A DNA stretch of 64,000 nucleotides from Adiantum capillus-veneris (lineage: Eukaryota > Streptophyta > Polypodiopsida > Polypodiales > Pteridaceae). The notes beneath the pieces are model-generated. The model did no database searches. It had not been told where the DNA came from and saw nothing but the letters and a program-made list of their open reading frames with translations. The DNA lies in the NCBI GenBank assembly GCA_014529385.2, contig CM043969.1, forward strand, positions 69,076,676 to 69,140,675, given 5' to 3'. A program made the translations under genes and the position numbers. This document shows, in pieces, positions 34,638 through 44,682 of the stretch. Position 1 is the stretch's first letter. Every line of letters starts with the position of its first letter.

Positions 34638-35725
34638 CGCTAACCCAAGACATGCTTCTCAAAATACATCAAGAAAAGCTGCGTGTCCAGAAAAAAAAAT
34701 GATTTTTGGAGGAAACGCAAGCCGAGGCGAAGGAAAGAATGGAGAAAAGAAGACTACTACGTTAGAAACAGCGCAATGAAGGAGAAATACGAATAAACGC
34801 AGTCAGTATAACAGAAATGGATAATGACAAAGAAGAACCCATCATTGAATGCAAAGTAGGACCAAGCAACACAAATCAAAGCCAGAGCACTATGGATTCA
34901 ACTCAAACTAACCTACTTTCACTCAGTTTGTATAGACAATTGACAAATGACACTAAACTACAAACTGCAAGCAAGAGTTAAAGAGTTACTCTGAGAATTC
35001 AATCAAAACTATCATATGCAACAGTTTTTACATATAGATTAACCAGTATGTGTATCCTCATATGTTTTAACGTGGTTGAAGACCAAAGCTACACAACATC
35101 ATTATTGCTAGGACAACCATGGCAGAAGCAATACAATGCAATGATTGACTGGAGTTCTAAATCAGTGCTTATCAAATACGAAGGTGAAAGTCAATCAGTT
35201 AAGTTCACCAAGGAGAAGAGCCAACTCCAAAGGACGAATCCAAAGACAAAGGTAAACAACACCAGAGAAAAAAAGAAGCAATGGCAACCAAAATTTTTCT
35301 ATACAACCGATTACTCTTCGACGAGGAATTCTCAACAGTGGATAAGGAAGACAAGCAATAATATAACAGCTCAACCTTGGAAAAAACGGAGTCAAGTTGG
35401 TATGGAGACCAAAAAAGGTTGTGCCAGAGAACACAAAGGTGGAAAACAGAGTCTTCAATACCAGACAACAGAGTATTCCAGACAATCAAGGACAGTAAAA
35501 CAGATCTGGATTCCAAAGAAGTTCATGATGGCACAAAGCTATAGCAAGCAAATTTGGATCCCAAAGATTTGTAAACAGAACTCCCTTCAATCAAACAAAG
35601 AGCAGCTTTATTGGAAAGACTGTTGTATCATCGCTCTACAATTGCATTGGGAACTTATGACCAAAACAACTACAATGCTTCGCCATAGAGAACAATTCAT
35701 AGTCGTCCAGGAGGACTCAGACTAG
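34638..35725 (+). pseudogene. Element B post-integrase domain resembling a second aspartic protease
   Basis: After the integrase end, one frame reads IIECKVGPSNTNQ, then STMDSTQTNLLS (Asp codon at 34,895), a TAA at 34,979, and in the same frame TSLLLGQPWQKQYNAMIDW (about 35,097-35,150). D-S-T followed about 70 residues later by LLG-x-PW is the skeleton of a retropepsin. The relic at 61.5 kb has an intact-looking SLVDTGARVNAM at the same place. The tail (35,150-35,725) is basic, rich in Gln and Lys, without a known domain. The D-S-T triad and stop mean this copy is probably inactive. Confidence 0.6.
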
Positions 35726-37344
35726 GAGGGGGGGAGGTATACACGTATACAGGAGCTACAAAGCAGCTACAAGCGACAAAAACAAGAAAAACAAAAATTA
35801 TATTACAAGGGCAGTGTCTTACATGATTTTGCAATTTTTATGTTTGATTGCGGATATTGATAATATTTATGCCCTTATATACCTTGTTTTGCAACAAGAA
35901 GAGATCAAATGATGAATTTGGGTCTTTAGACGTGTAAATATCACTAAATAAGAGTGTTTTTGGAGCTAAAAAGTGGAAAAAAGTGGTAATCCAAGTCCAG
36001 AAATCACAAATAATTGTATATTCATATACACAGAGTTACCAACTATTTATTGTGTATGTTTGGAATTTTTTGGCTTCAATTTGCTATTTTCCTTTATTTT
36101 TTATGATTTTCTTAATAAAAGTAAAATAAAAATAAAAAAGCAGGTGAAATGAGATCAGAAAAAAGAAAAGAATAGACGGTGATGGTCCTAATGACAAGGG
36201 CAACCCATGGTAAAAATTGGGTACAATTCTGAAAAAGTTGCGGAAAGCCCGAAATGACAGAATTTTGGCAAAGTGGACAGATTTCTCAGAAACAGGTCAA
36301 ATGGAGTCCAAATTGAGAAATTTCAAATCCTAAAGTGCATTTCACGACGAGATAGGAGCACATGTCAAATTTGGTAACAAGTGATCCGGGAAGTCCGAAG
36401 TTAAGTATTTTTCACATCACTTTCAAGCTCATTTCGACTATTACCTCCTTGGAGAGAGCAAAGAGCACACAGGAGCATCCGACCTTCTACAGCCTTCTAC
36501 GACTGCTACGAGAGCTCAGAGGACACCAGACATGAGAGGTAGACTCGTTGCCATAAGCTTTTGATGCTTATCATTAACTTTTGTCGCGAAAACTGACCAA
36601 AACCAAGAAACAAGAGCAGACGGGGAATGCGGTAGAATGCTAGGTAGTGGCACAACCGCCTAATCAAACCTTGCAAGAACTTATAGGTGGGTTACCCTAG
36701 TATAGAAGATGGGTTTCTAACACTCAAAGCTCGAGAAAGAACGACTTGAAAAACCTTAGGTCAACAGAGCCTGCAAGAGGCAAACAGGAAAAAGTTGTCG
36801 AAACGACACAAAACTTCTCAGGAAGTTTAACAACATCGAGGGCAATGCAACCATGGAGTATCTCCAGGTTTGGACCACCAAAAGTAGGTCGGAACAACCG
36901 ATTCGGCTGCGGACATACAAAGCGTCATTTTGGCATAACGGCTGAAATTGACGACCGAATGAAATGAAACTTCACAAGCAGCTTCAAATATACATGGATG
37001 ACTTATGTTTGCAAGAAAAACCCAAAAGAAAGCTGATTCACTTACCGATGGTGAAAAAGACGCTTTCGGGCAACCAAATGGAGAAAGATGGAGAACGGGG
37101 AGCCAAAGTCAAGTTCAACCAAATAGATGGCTTCACAACATATCCAATGAGCTGGAAATGCAACTCTCGAGAAGAAAAGTGAAGAAATTCAACACCGAGG
37201 CAAAAAAATGAATTCGGAGACTGAAATGCCTATAAGGGGGCTTTTTAGCTAAACTGATGACTTTTTAAGTTGAAAACTAGTTAGCAGGGCTTAGGGCACT
37301 AGCACAAAGCATTCTTTGCACAAAAAGACCAACATTTCAAGAAA
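35726..37344 (+). other. Element B non-coding region between pol and the palindrome array
   Basis: AT-rich with short broken frames. A 23-bp stretch at 36,986-37,008 is identical to the RT catalytic region at 31,978-32,000 (encoding YMDD). No other domain was seen. Confidence 0.6.
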
Positions 37345-38354
37345 AGACATCATACGCGTATGATGTCTCACAGCATGAATTTCACATCCATTTCAACATT
37401 TGAGTGCATAGCCTCATTCCACATGTTAATCACATCCTATGAACCAAGTATCATGAGAATTGGAGTTAGAAAACCCAAGGAAAACCAAAAAGACGCAAAG
37501 TAGGCCATAAAATTGATTTTTGGTCCTAATTTTGTCAAAATAACTCCAAACTCATTGAAACTTTGTAGGATTGTTGATTAACACATCTACAAGCTATCTG
37601 GAACCAAAAAGCACCATTTTGACACAAAAGACATCATACGCGTATGATGTCTATTTGCACTTACAGAGCCAAAACTGCTCATTTGTCATCACACATCCAG
37701 TATATATATCTAATACATGCTACATATGAAATTTGGAACCATTTGGTCAAGAGGATCACCCCATTAGTCCAATTGAGGGAAAATCCTTCACCTAAAGCCT
37801 ATTTTTTGCCCAAATCCAACATACTCAAGTCCAAACCAAGATTTGAGTAGATATAGTCCTTCACTAGTACATGGGGAGTCCACAGAACCAATCCCATGCA
37901 AAATTGATGAAAAAGACATCATACGCGTATGATGTCTCCAGAGCCATTTTTAGCCCAAAATCTATCCAAACTTCATAAATCCACTGAATAAGCCTATCTA
38001 AAGCCAAATCCAAGCTTATAGAGAAATTTGGTCCAAAAATACACTAAAAACATCATACGCGTATGATGCCTCACTATGTGATTTTGCCACCTCAGGGCTT
38101 CAACCACCAAACAGAAGTGATCTACATGCCATTTGAAAGTGAACCACCAAGTTTTATCCAATTTGGATCATAAAATCCAAATCCCTTTCAAAATTTTGCC
38201 AAGAGCCGGAATTGGACTAAACTGGCCAAAACTTGACCAAATGGGATCCAAACTCAAATCCAAGCATATGATACTCATTTATACACTATCAGCTACAAGC
38301 ACAACCAATATGAAGTCATTTTGACACAAAAGACATCATACGCGTATGATGTCT
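37345..38354 (+). repeat. Palindrome array upstream of the extra ORF (5 sites)
   Basis: Sites at 37,345-37,368, 37,629-37,652, 37,914-37,937, 38,048-38,071 and 38,331-38,354, with steps of 284, 285, 134 and 283 bp. Four of five are the perfect 24-bp palindrome; the fourth differs at three bases. Each is preceded by an A-rich run (AAAAGACAT) and often followed by CAGCATGAATTT- or CCAGCATGATTT-like sequence. Sequence between sites is strongly diverged, with weak common words (CCAATTTGGATCAT). These are old tandem units of about 285 bp in which the palindrome is by far the most conserved part. Confidence 0.93.
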
Positions 38355-38520
38355 CCAGCATGATTTTGAGCCCATTTTGCATATTTTTTCACCTACCTTG
38401 CATCCTTAGGCCCTGAATAGCTCATGTTTCAATTTTCAAGTCATTTGAATAGTTAAAAGCTTCATTTCGGCTTTCAGTACTAAAAAGACGCTAACTTCTG
38501 AAATTGGAGTTACAGGATCC

Positions 38521-41500
38521 ATGGATTCCGCCAAGTTATCGGCAACGAAGAGAAAAAGACCGACAATCAAAGATGCTCTTGCAGAAGCGGAACCCTTTGA
38601 CATTCCAGCAGAAACCCTCAAGCCAACGAAAACTTGGGTGGAGGAAGCAGTATTGGAGAAAGAGGGAATAAAGATCTACCAGGGGACTTTCAGAGATCCT
38701 CAAGGGCAAGTGGTGGATGTACCGATGATCCCACAGGAATTGGTAGACTATAGCAGGTCAGAAGACATCATCAGGTACCTGGAAAGGGCAGACTTTCACA
38801 GTTTCTTCACCTCGAGACCATCAGGTGTGGATACAAGAAGAGTGTACGAGTTGGCAACATCCATTCAGAAGGATGGGAAAGCCACATTGACAGCCATGGA
38901 TGGAGAGAAAGTAGAAGTACAGATCACTCCACAGCTCATTGCAGACGCATTGAAGCTGCACAACAAAGGGAGATCTGTCAGGGAAAGAAGGGAGGCCATA
39001 GAGGTCTATGGATCCAAGAAACAGAATGCAACCTATGGAGATATGGTGGACCAAAGAGCGGCAACCCTTTGCCGACTGTACAACCAGTTTCTCCATGTTT
39101 GCAGTAAAAGACCGCAAAAGTATACGACACCGCCCCATGCCATTGCGACCACCATCACATGGGCATTAAAGAGCAATATGCCAAAAGAGGTGAATTACGC
39201 TCAACACATCCACGAGCAAGTAATTGCCACGCACAACGAGAAGCCAAAGTACATAGGAGGAGCGGAAATTCTGACAAGAATAGCTTATGAAGCTATTGGA
39301 GCTAGAGATCAGTGGCCAAAGGTTCCCTCCCAGAATGAGTGGCTTAGAGAAGCCGACGAGGAGGAAGAACAGCCCGAAGATTCCAAGAGGGCGTCCACAA
39401 GAGCACGCCGGAAACTAGAAATAGTTTCAGAACCTGAAGAGGAGGTGGACGAGCCGCTTATGAAGAAAGTAAAGAAGAAGGTTGCTCCCAAGCAAACCAA
39501 AAGTCAGAAAGTGGTAAGAATGGAAAGACTAGTGGAGCAGTTTAGAGCAGAAAGAGCTCTCAAGGGTGACTTTGAAGAAAAGTGGGTGCCAGACCCCACC
39601 AAAGTCGGAACTAGCTCAGCCAGGCCACATGTTGATCAATACGATCAATATATTAAAGCTTATGAGGAGTCAGAGGCTATACTGGAGCAGCAACCTGTCG
39701 AGCCATACACTGAAGAGGAGGTACAGCTTTTAAAAGCTGAGCTGAAAAAGGACGACAAGGGGAAAGGGAAGGTATATGAGTCTACTAAATCTCAAGAGAA
39801 AGACGGGCAAGCCGACAAGGGGAAAGCCAAGGAAGCTGAGGACAGATACCCCTCTATGACTGATGTACCAAGCCCGAAGAAGACGAAAAATATCGTGGAA
39901 GAGACCACAATAGAGATGGACACAGATGATTTGGAAAAGCCGAAGGCCGAGACCAAAGAAAAGGAGATAGATCCAGTTCATCAAAAGAGAAATGATTATG
40001 AGGATCTGGTAGCGATAGGATACACTGAAGCAGAGGCCCTTGAGGCAGTTTATGGGATCACCCTACAAAAACAAGATGATCGGAGAGGGACGGAGGAAAA
40101 AACAAAGAGTACAAAAGAAAGTGAAGAGAAACTGGACGAACAGAACGTACTAGAAGAGCCGAAGCCAGTGGAGGTGGTGGCAGAAAGAGCTTTAGAGTTG
40201 ACAGATGAAGATGAAAAAGACATGCACATGGTGCATGAACTGCTAGGCAAGATCAAAGAAAGATTCAGGGCAAAGGAAGTAGAGATTGAGACAGCCAAAC
40301 AAAGGGAAGCAGAGTTGCAGAGGAAATTAGAGAATGCTATGACTGAATCTGAAAGTCATAAAGCATCATTCCATGATGCGGAAAACGAGAGAGACGGCTT
40401 GATACTCCAGCTAGCCGAGGCTTCAAGAGAGGTAACAAGTGCACAGGAAGCAAAGGAGCGGATATCAGATGAGTTGGAGGCAGCCAAGGATGAGCTCATT
40501 GAGCTAAGGGAAAGAGTCGAGCTCCAAGAAAGAACAATCACTAGACTTAGGACTACCCCTAGAGCTAGCAGAGCAGGAACCGAACAAGAAGGAACTCTCG
40601 TACCAGCTTTAGAAGACCAGATCCGAAGCTTACAAAGAGAGCTAAGATTAGAGCAAGTGCAAAGGTTGCACATTGCAGAGGGATCATTGGCCGCAGAGGA
40701 GAGGCTCACATTAGAAAATCAAACACTATGGACAGAGAATGAGGCCCTCCGCAAACAGCTCCAAGATCTACAAGAGCAACAAAGAAGAGAGACAGAGACA
40801 CCACAAGAAGAATCAGGTGGAGCAGCCATAGAGCTACCAGAAACTGGAGAGGCAACCACAATTGAAGATCCAGCCCCAGCTCACGAGGTGGCCTTGACTT
40901 CAGGAATCTCTGAAGAAGAAGAACAAAGGCTCCATGACCAAATAGAAAAGTCAACAGAGGAGAGTGCCAAGGCGGAAATGGAATGGGAGAGGAGACTCCT
41001 CATCTCCATTAGACTTCAGGGATTAGACACAAAAGTGCTCCATGAAGAGTGGATGCAACCCAGCCTGCCTTTCCCTTTGATGAAATTTGAAGTGCTAAAG
41101 ACGAAAAAGAGAATAGAGGAGGAGCAGTATGTCGCTCTTTACGAAGGCGACATCACAAAGGAGGAACATTCAAAGAAGATAGTAGATTCACAACCTAGAT
41201 GGAGGAAAGGTTGGTTGAACAAATACCCAGCCTACCTCATCTACTTGGTGGAGGCACCAAAGGAGATTCGGGAGAATGCAACCTTCTGCCCGGTGCCAAG
41301 AGTCAGAAACTGGAAAGAGCATGGCAAGATTGCAGAAAAGAAGCCAAATTGGCTTAATTATCCCAGGATGCCAGGACCAAAGGCAGGAGAGAGAATAGGT
41401 AAAGCCTACATGGTGAAAACCCTAACGGGCACCATCAAGCTCTTTACTGTCTCTCCTGACCTTTCGTGTCAGATGCTCAAGAAAATCTGCAGGACTCTCT

Positions 41501-41796
41501 TAGCTTGCATTGAAGTATTCGCGCCAGATAAAGCCACGACCTCGAGTCTACTATCGACGGCCGACACAGTGACTGATATGATATATGATCTTTCATTGCA
41601 GCCTTCTCCAAAAGTGTTGCACCTCCTATACCAAAGGATTATGTTTTTGCCTAGCTTCCACATGCAAACATTCGAAGAAGCTTTCTACACCGGCTTTTTC
41701 ACTCACGAAAGCAAAATATTCGGCCCAACCTTGACCATCGGCAACCTACGATACGAATCACATTTGCAGATGCTCAAGACGACAGGACTTTATTGA
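38521..41796 (+). CDS. Element B intact 1,091-residue extra ORF, coiled-coil protein of unknown function
   Basis: Uninterrupted from ATG (38,521) to TGA, 49 bp before the 3' LTR and on the same strand as pol. Residues about 83-150 (RADFHSFFTSRPSGVDTRRV...QITPQLIADALKL) form a compact domain that loosely recalls N-terminal domains of plant retrotransposon-associated ORFs; this is weak. A basic stretch lies near 310-330 (KKVKKKVAPKQTKSQK) and a short UBA-like patch near 490-512 (YEDLVAIGYTEAEALEAVYG). A long heptad-rich coiled coil spans about 563-767. A folded C-terminal domain covers about 820-1091 with many Trp and Pro. No signal peptide or membrane segment is seen, so it is not a recognisable envelope. 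It is the only intact long frame in B while gag-pol is broken. Confidence 0.85.
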   Translation: MDSAKLSATKRKRPTIKDALAEAEPFDIPAETLKPTKTWVEEAVLEKEGIKIYQGTFRDPQGQVVDVPMIPQELVDYSRSEDIIRYLERADFHSFFTSRPSGVDTRRVYELATSIQKDGKATLTAMDGEKVEVQITPQLIADALKLHNKGRSVRERREAIEVYGSKKQNATYGDMVDQRAATLCRLYNQFLHVCSKRPQKYTTPPHAIATTITWALKSNMPKEVNYAQHIHEQVIATHNEKPKYIGGAEILTRIAYEAIGARDQWPKVPSQNEWLREADEEEEQPEDSKRASTRARRKLEIVSEPEEEVDEPLMKKVKKKVAPKQTKSQKVVRMERLVEQFRAERALKGDFEEKWVPDPTKVGTSSARPHVDQYDQYIKAYEESEAILEQQPVEPYTEEEVQLLKAELKKDDKGKGKVYESTKSQEKDGQADKGKAKEAEDRYPSMTDVPSPKKTKNIVEETTIEMDTDDLEKPKAETKEKEIDPVHQKRNDYEDLVAIGYTEAEALEAVYGITLQKQDDRRGTEEKTKSTKESEEKLDEQNVLEEPKPVEVVAERALELTDEDEKDMHMVHELLGKIKERFRAKEVEIETAKQREAELQRKLENAMTESESHKASFHDAENERDGLILQLAEASREVTSAQEAKERISDELEAAKDELIELRERVELQERTITRLRTTPRASRAGTEQEGTLVPALEDQIRSLQRELRLEQVQRLHIAEGSLAAEERLTLENQTLWTENEALRKQLQDLQEQQRRETETPQEESGGAAIELPETGEATTIEDPAPAHEVALTSGISEEEEQRLHDQIEKSTEESAKAEMEWERRLLISIRLQGLDTKVLHEEWMQPSLPFPLMKFEVLKTKKRIEEEQYVALYEGDITKEEHSKKIVDSQPRWRKGWLNKYPAYLIYLVEAPKEIRENATFCPVPRVRNWKEHGKIAEKKPNWLNYPRMPGPKAGERIGKAYMVKTLTGTIKLFTVSPDLSCQMLKKICRTLLACIEVFAPDKATTSSLLSTADTVTDMIYDLSLQPSPKVLHLLYQRIMFLPSFHMQTFEEAFYTGFFTHESKIFGPTLTIGNLRYESHLQMLKTTGLY

Positions 41797-41833
41797 CCAA
41801 GCATAAAAGTCATGTCAGGGACGACATGAACGC

Positions 41834-41845
41834 GGAGGGGGGGAG
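41834..41845 (+). promoter_or_regulatory. Polypurine tract of element B
   Basis: GGAGGGGGGGAG directly abuts the 3' LTR start TGTTGAGCC, as expected for the primer of plus-strand synthesis. Confidence 0.9.
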
Positions 41846-42784
41846 TGTTGAGCCAGCAGAGGATCACACCCACATTTTTGCTCACACTCATCATTTTTGT
41901 AACCATTGATTGTAATAAATGTCTTTCCGACATTGATTTGATTGGAGCCATTCATTAAGTAACGGGACTCAATTGAGTTTCCAGCTTGTAATTCCGAAGT
42001 AATTTCACTTGCTGATGTAATTAGTTAGAGATGTTCTCACCTCCAAGGCTGAGGTATATAAGCCAAAGTTTTGTAACCTAAAGCATATAGTTTTTTATTG
42101 AATCAAGGTGAGTTTTTGGAGCGCCGTGACTGTGTCTGAGAGAGAGAGAGAGAGAGAGTCTTATCTACTTGCTACGCGAGCTACGGAGCCGCCATTGGAG
42201 AAGCGACACCGCCATTGTGTTAGCAACGGTGAGGGCTACGCACAGATACCAAGAGTGCGCGCTATCAGCTTCTATGTGTGGTAAGTTCCTACGAGCTTCG
42301 GTGTGAGTTTTCTTCCAACTCGTGTGTCGGAATGGAGCGTGCAGCATATCTATAGAACCACAACGAGTAGAGCTACACATTGGTACCATCGGGGTCAAGT
42401 TTCGATCACCTGTATTTTTCGGCCTGTCTTCATACGCGTTTACCGCACGGAGTGATTATAGGTTGATTTTGCAGTTCAAGTCTTTAGGGTGTTGTTCTTA
42501 CCTAGTGTATAGACTTCCCCTTGAGTTTGATATCGATTCAATGATTCTAGATCCTGTTTCGTATAGCATTCGTTCGTAGTGCGGATTTCAGTCACTTGCG
42601 TATTTTAGAACTTAGATTTGATTTCCTTAGTAGTGATTGTCATTAGAAGGTCGAGTAGGTGATTTGACACCCACCTAGTTGTTTCCATGCGCCTGCGGGT
42701 CAAGCTCCGTCCTCGTCTGACAAATTCTGTTGTTGGTTGAGTTCTCGCTATTTAGCTTCCGCTAGCGGCGTAACCGCCTTAACA
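41846..42784 (+). repeat. Element B 3' LTR (939 bp)
   Basis: Same ends and length as the 5' LTR, with about 13 substitutions, two single-base gaps and a slightly longer GA run. TATA-like TATATAA lies at 42,055-42,061. Followed by the target duplication CACTC. Confidence 0.96.
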
Positions 42785-43480
42785 CACTCACACAAGCTCA
42801 TGTGTGAAGAAAGAGAAGACTATCTCTTCCCAAGCTTTAATGGAGAACTCATCACCTACTCCAAGCTTGTGAGATAGAAGCCTACATCAACACTCTCTTG
42901 GCATGTGGATGCAAATCCAACCAAGAGCCAAGCTTCAATGCATGCTCATCTCCTCTACCAAGCTAAGCTATGCTACATATGAGTGATTATGTGAGGATAT
43001 GTACATCTTTCTCGTAAGATACTCCTTCTTCCTCTCAATCTACTCTCATACCCTGCTAGCTCTCACCATCTTCGAAGGTGTGTGAGGTCTTGGGTCTGAG
43101 AACGGGGATAATTCAAGTTGTGTTTGTTAAGTGTTTTGCTTAGTGCATGAAGTTTCCATCTTCATTGCACTAGCTAGTCTTGAAGGAACACAAAGAATTG
43201 TATTGTACAATGTCTCTCTTGATGGGAGAAACCATAATACAAAGCCTTTTGGAGGGGGGGCCGGCTCCATGAAAATCCGGTCCTCAACTGTTGTCAATAG
43301 CTTAATTTGTCTCTCTTTTGAAAGTATTGTCGATGTTATACAACTAGGTGTTATGCTTTTTGTTGCTCTCTCCACCCAAGCACTCTTGTAATTCTCATTA
43401 GGAATCTATTCTAATGAAATGCCCACTATGTTCATGCTAATTTCCGCTACACATAAGTTATTAGGCCATTAAATGTTACA
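42785..43480 (+). repeat. Element A 3' LTR, right part
   Basis: Resumes the interrupted LTR with CACTCACACAAGCTCATG and runs to TAAATGTTACA. It is nearly identical to 15,034-15,729 of the 5' LTR. Bases 42,785-42,789 are the right copy of the element B target duplication. Confidence 0.94.
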
Positions 43481-43649
43481 AAACACTTTGAAAGTCCATA
43501 CAAAAGCACAAAAATCTAGTGTACAGGAAGATCTTATACCCACGAACACACTTACTATTCCCATCTAGGTTGTGCTTGCCAATGTGATACACACATAGGG
43601 AAGGCTAGCCTCGGGGCTAAATGACATGAACATGGGAGGGTGGAATCTA
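43481..43649. other. Unassigned DNA right of element A
   Basis: Short flank without recognisable content. It should once have been contiguous with sequence before 14,123. Confidence 0.5.
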
Positions 43650-43815
43650 TGGTGGGCGGACTATGGGCTGTAGATGGTACCCTAGATTACTTTTTGTAAT
43701 CTAGGGTACCCGCGTTTTGAAATTAATCTAGGGTATCCCATTTTACGGGTGTGGGGTTTGAACGCGTGACCTCATCCATGAGAGGCACATGCCCTAACCA
43801 GTTCGCCTTGCACGC
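43650..43815 (-). mobile_element. tRNA-derived SINE-like piece with terminal hairpin
   Basis: Read on the minus strand, 43,810 to 43,745 gives a tRNA-like head: GAACTGGTTAGGGCATGTG (box A-like), an anticodon-arm-like CCTC...GAGG and CGTTCAAACCCC (box B-like). It cannot form a proper tRNA acceptor stem. Further along lies a perfect hairpin, 43,676-43,710: GGTACCCTAGATTAC, loop TTTTT, then the reverse complement. A third, diverged copy of the arm (AATCTAGGGTATCC) lies near 43,725. No poly(A) tail or target duplication was found. Confidence 0.45.
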
Positions 43816-44682
43816 ATTTTTGAAGCATGGGGGACCTAATTTAGCATCGATCCCACCTTCCCATGCCCGTGTCACTTAATCCCGAGCGCTAGCCTAGTAA
43901 GATTGACATCATGACACCCTTGGTTACACAATGTCTAGATTGCATGGAAAATTCTTGAGTTCAAGAGCCTATATCCACGCTGGCATAATTGGCATAAGGT
44001 GGTTCGTTGGAAAGAAGACATACACATTTTTTATCCCTTCAAAGGACTTGCTACCCCTGCTTGGGTAGGTGGGTCGTATTATTCCTAAAGGAGAGGTAGC
44101 ATTTTATCCATGTCAATGCATACGCGTAGCCAACTACACCCAACTCTACTTGTTAGATTTCCTTGCCCCACAAGATTTCCACTATGAGGGGTTGAGATCT
44201 TTATTGTTGCTCACCATTATTGCGAGAAGATTGGGAATTGATAAGTGAAGGGAGGAGCCACAATAATGCATGCATGTTTGGTAATACTATCGTGCTTATT
44301 ACCATATTTGTTATAACTCTTATGTGCAAAAATCCACAATACAATGGTGGGTTAGCATGAGATCTCAAGTTATAGAGCCAAAAACGTTTAAGGAACGTTG
44401 AGTGGAAATTGTGAAACAATTTGAGTGATCGATAAGAAACTTGCACTAAAGCTCATGATAACATGATAAAGTGCCAAGCCAAAGAATTTGCTGGTGGAAA
44501 AGACAAACCAGGAACAAAGTTAATAGAGACGATGAAGTTGATGGGAGAGGGTATCAATCCCACTAGGAATATATTTGCTATCAATCCCACTAGAAAATAT
44601 GTCTATCAATCACACTAGAAGATATTTGCTAGGGGCCCGCATGACTTAAGATGCAACACTAATGGAAATACTCGAGTAGGTT
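43816..44682. other. Unassigned non-coding DNA
   Basis: No domain is seen on either strand. A local repeat near 44,555-44,625 (ATCAATCCCACTAG, repeated three times with changes) is the only structure. Confidence 0.45.

Larger units (their letters stand above)
22294..42784 (+). mobile_element. Element B: large OTA-like Ty3/gypsy retrotransposon with extra ORF and palindrome arrays
   Basis: A 20.5-kb element (about 19 kb without the inserted LTR at 28.2-29.7 kb) bounded by 939-bp LTRs and the 5-bp target duplication CACTC (22,289-22,293 and 42,785-42,789). Order: LTR, tRNA-Asp primer site, palindrome leader, Gag with two zinc knuckles, protease, RT, RNase H, two zinc modules, integrase, second protease-like domain, palindrome array, 1,091-codon ORF, purine tract, LTR. 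RT text (DVFAWSYKDLKGVDPS, FLDGFSGYNQ) and the tRNA-Asp primer place it near the Ogre/Tat/Athila branch. The two LTRs differ at roughly 13 substitutions by eye (about 1.4%), so insertion is fairly recent. Confidence 0.93.
14123..43480 (+). mobile_element. Element A: chromovirus-type Ty3/gypsy retrotransposon, interrupted by element B
   Basis: A complete but inactivated LTR retrotransposon on the + strand: 5' LTR, initiator-tRNA-Met primer site, Gag, protease, RT, RNase H, integrase with C-terminal chromodomain-like segment, purine tract and 3' LTR. The 3' LTR is cut at 22,293 and resumes at 42,785 because element B inserted there. Without B the element is about 8.9 kb. The frame has in-frame stops at 16,897, 18,330 and 20,942 and frame shifts near 17,445 and 20,093. 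It is older than B by nesting. No flanking target duplication is visible. Confidence 0.93.

Noticed and set aside
36964-37182. A second RT gene suggested by an YMDD-like word
   Set aside because: Only 23 bp match RT; the rest of the frame is unrelated.
37345-38354. CRISPR-like regular spacing of identical 24-mers
   Set aside because: Steps of about 285 bp, diverged repeat units between sites, and location inside a plant retroelement; not a CRISPR array.
38521-41796. Envelope protein for the extra ORF
   Set aside because: No signal peptide, membrane segment or cleavage site is visible; the protein is soluble-looking and coiled-coil rich.
43740-43812. Possible tRNA gene on the minus strand
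   Set aside because: Box A- and B-like words are present, but no acceptor stem pairs and the anticodon arm is irregular; better explained as a SINE head.
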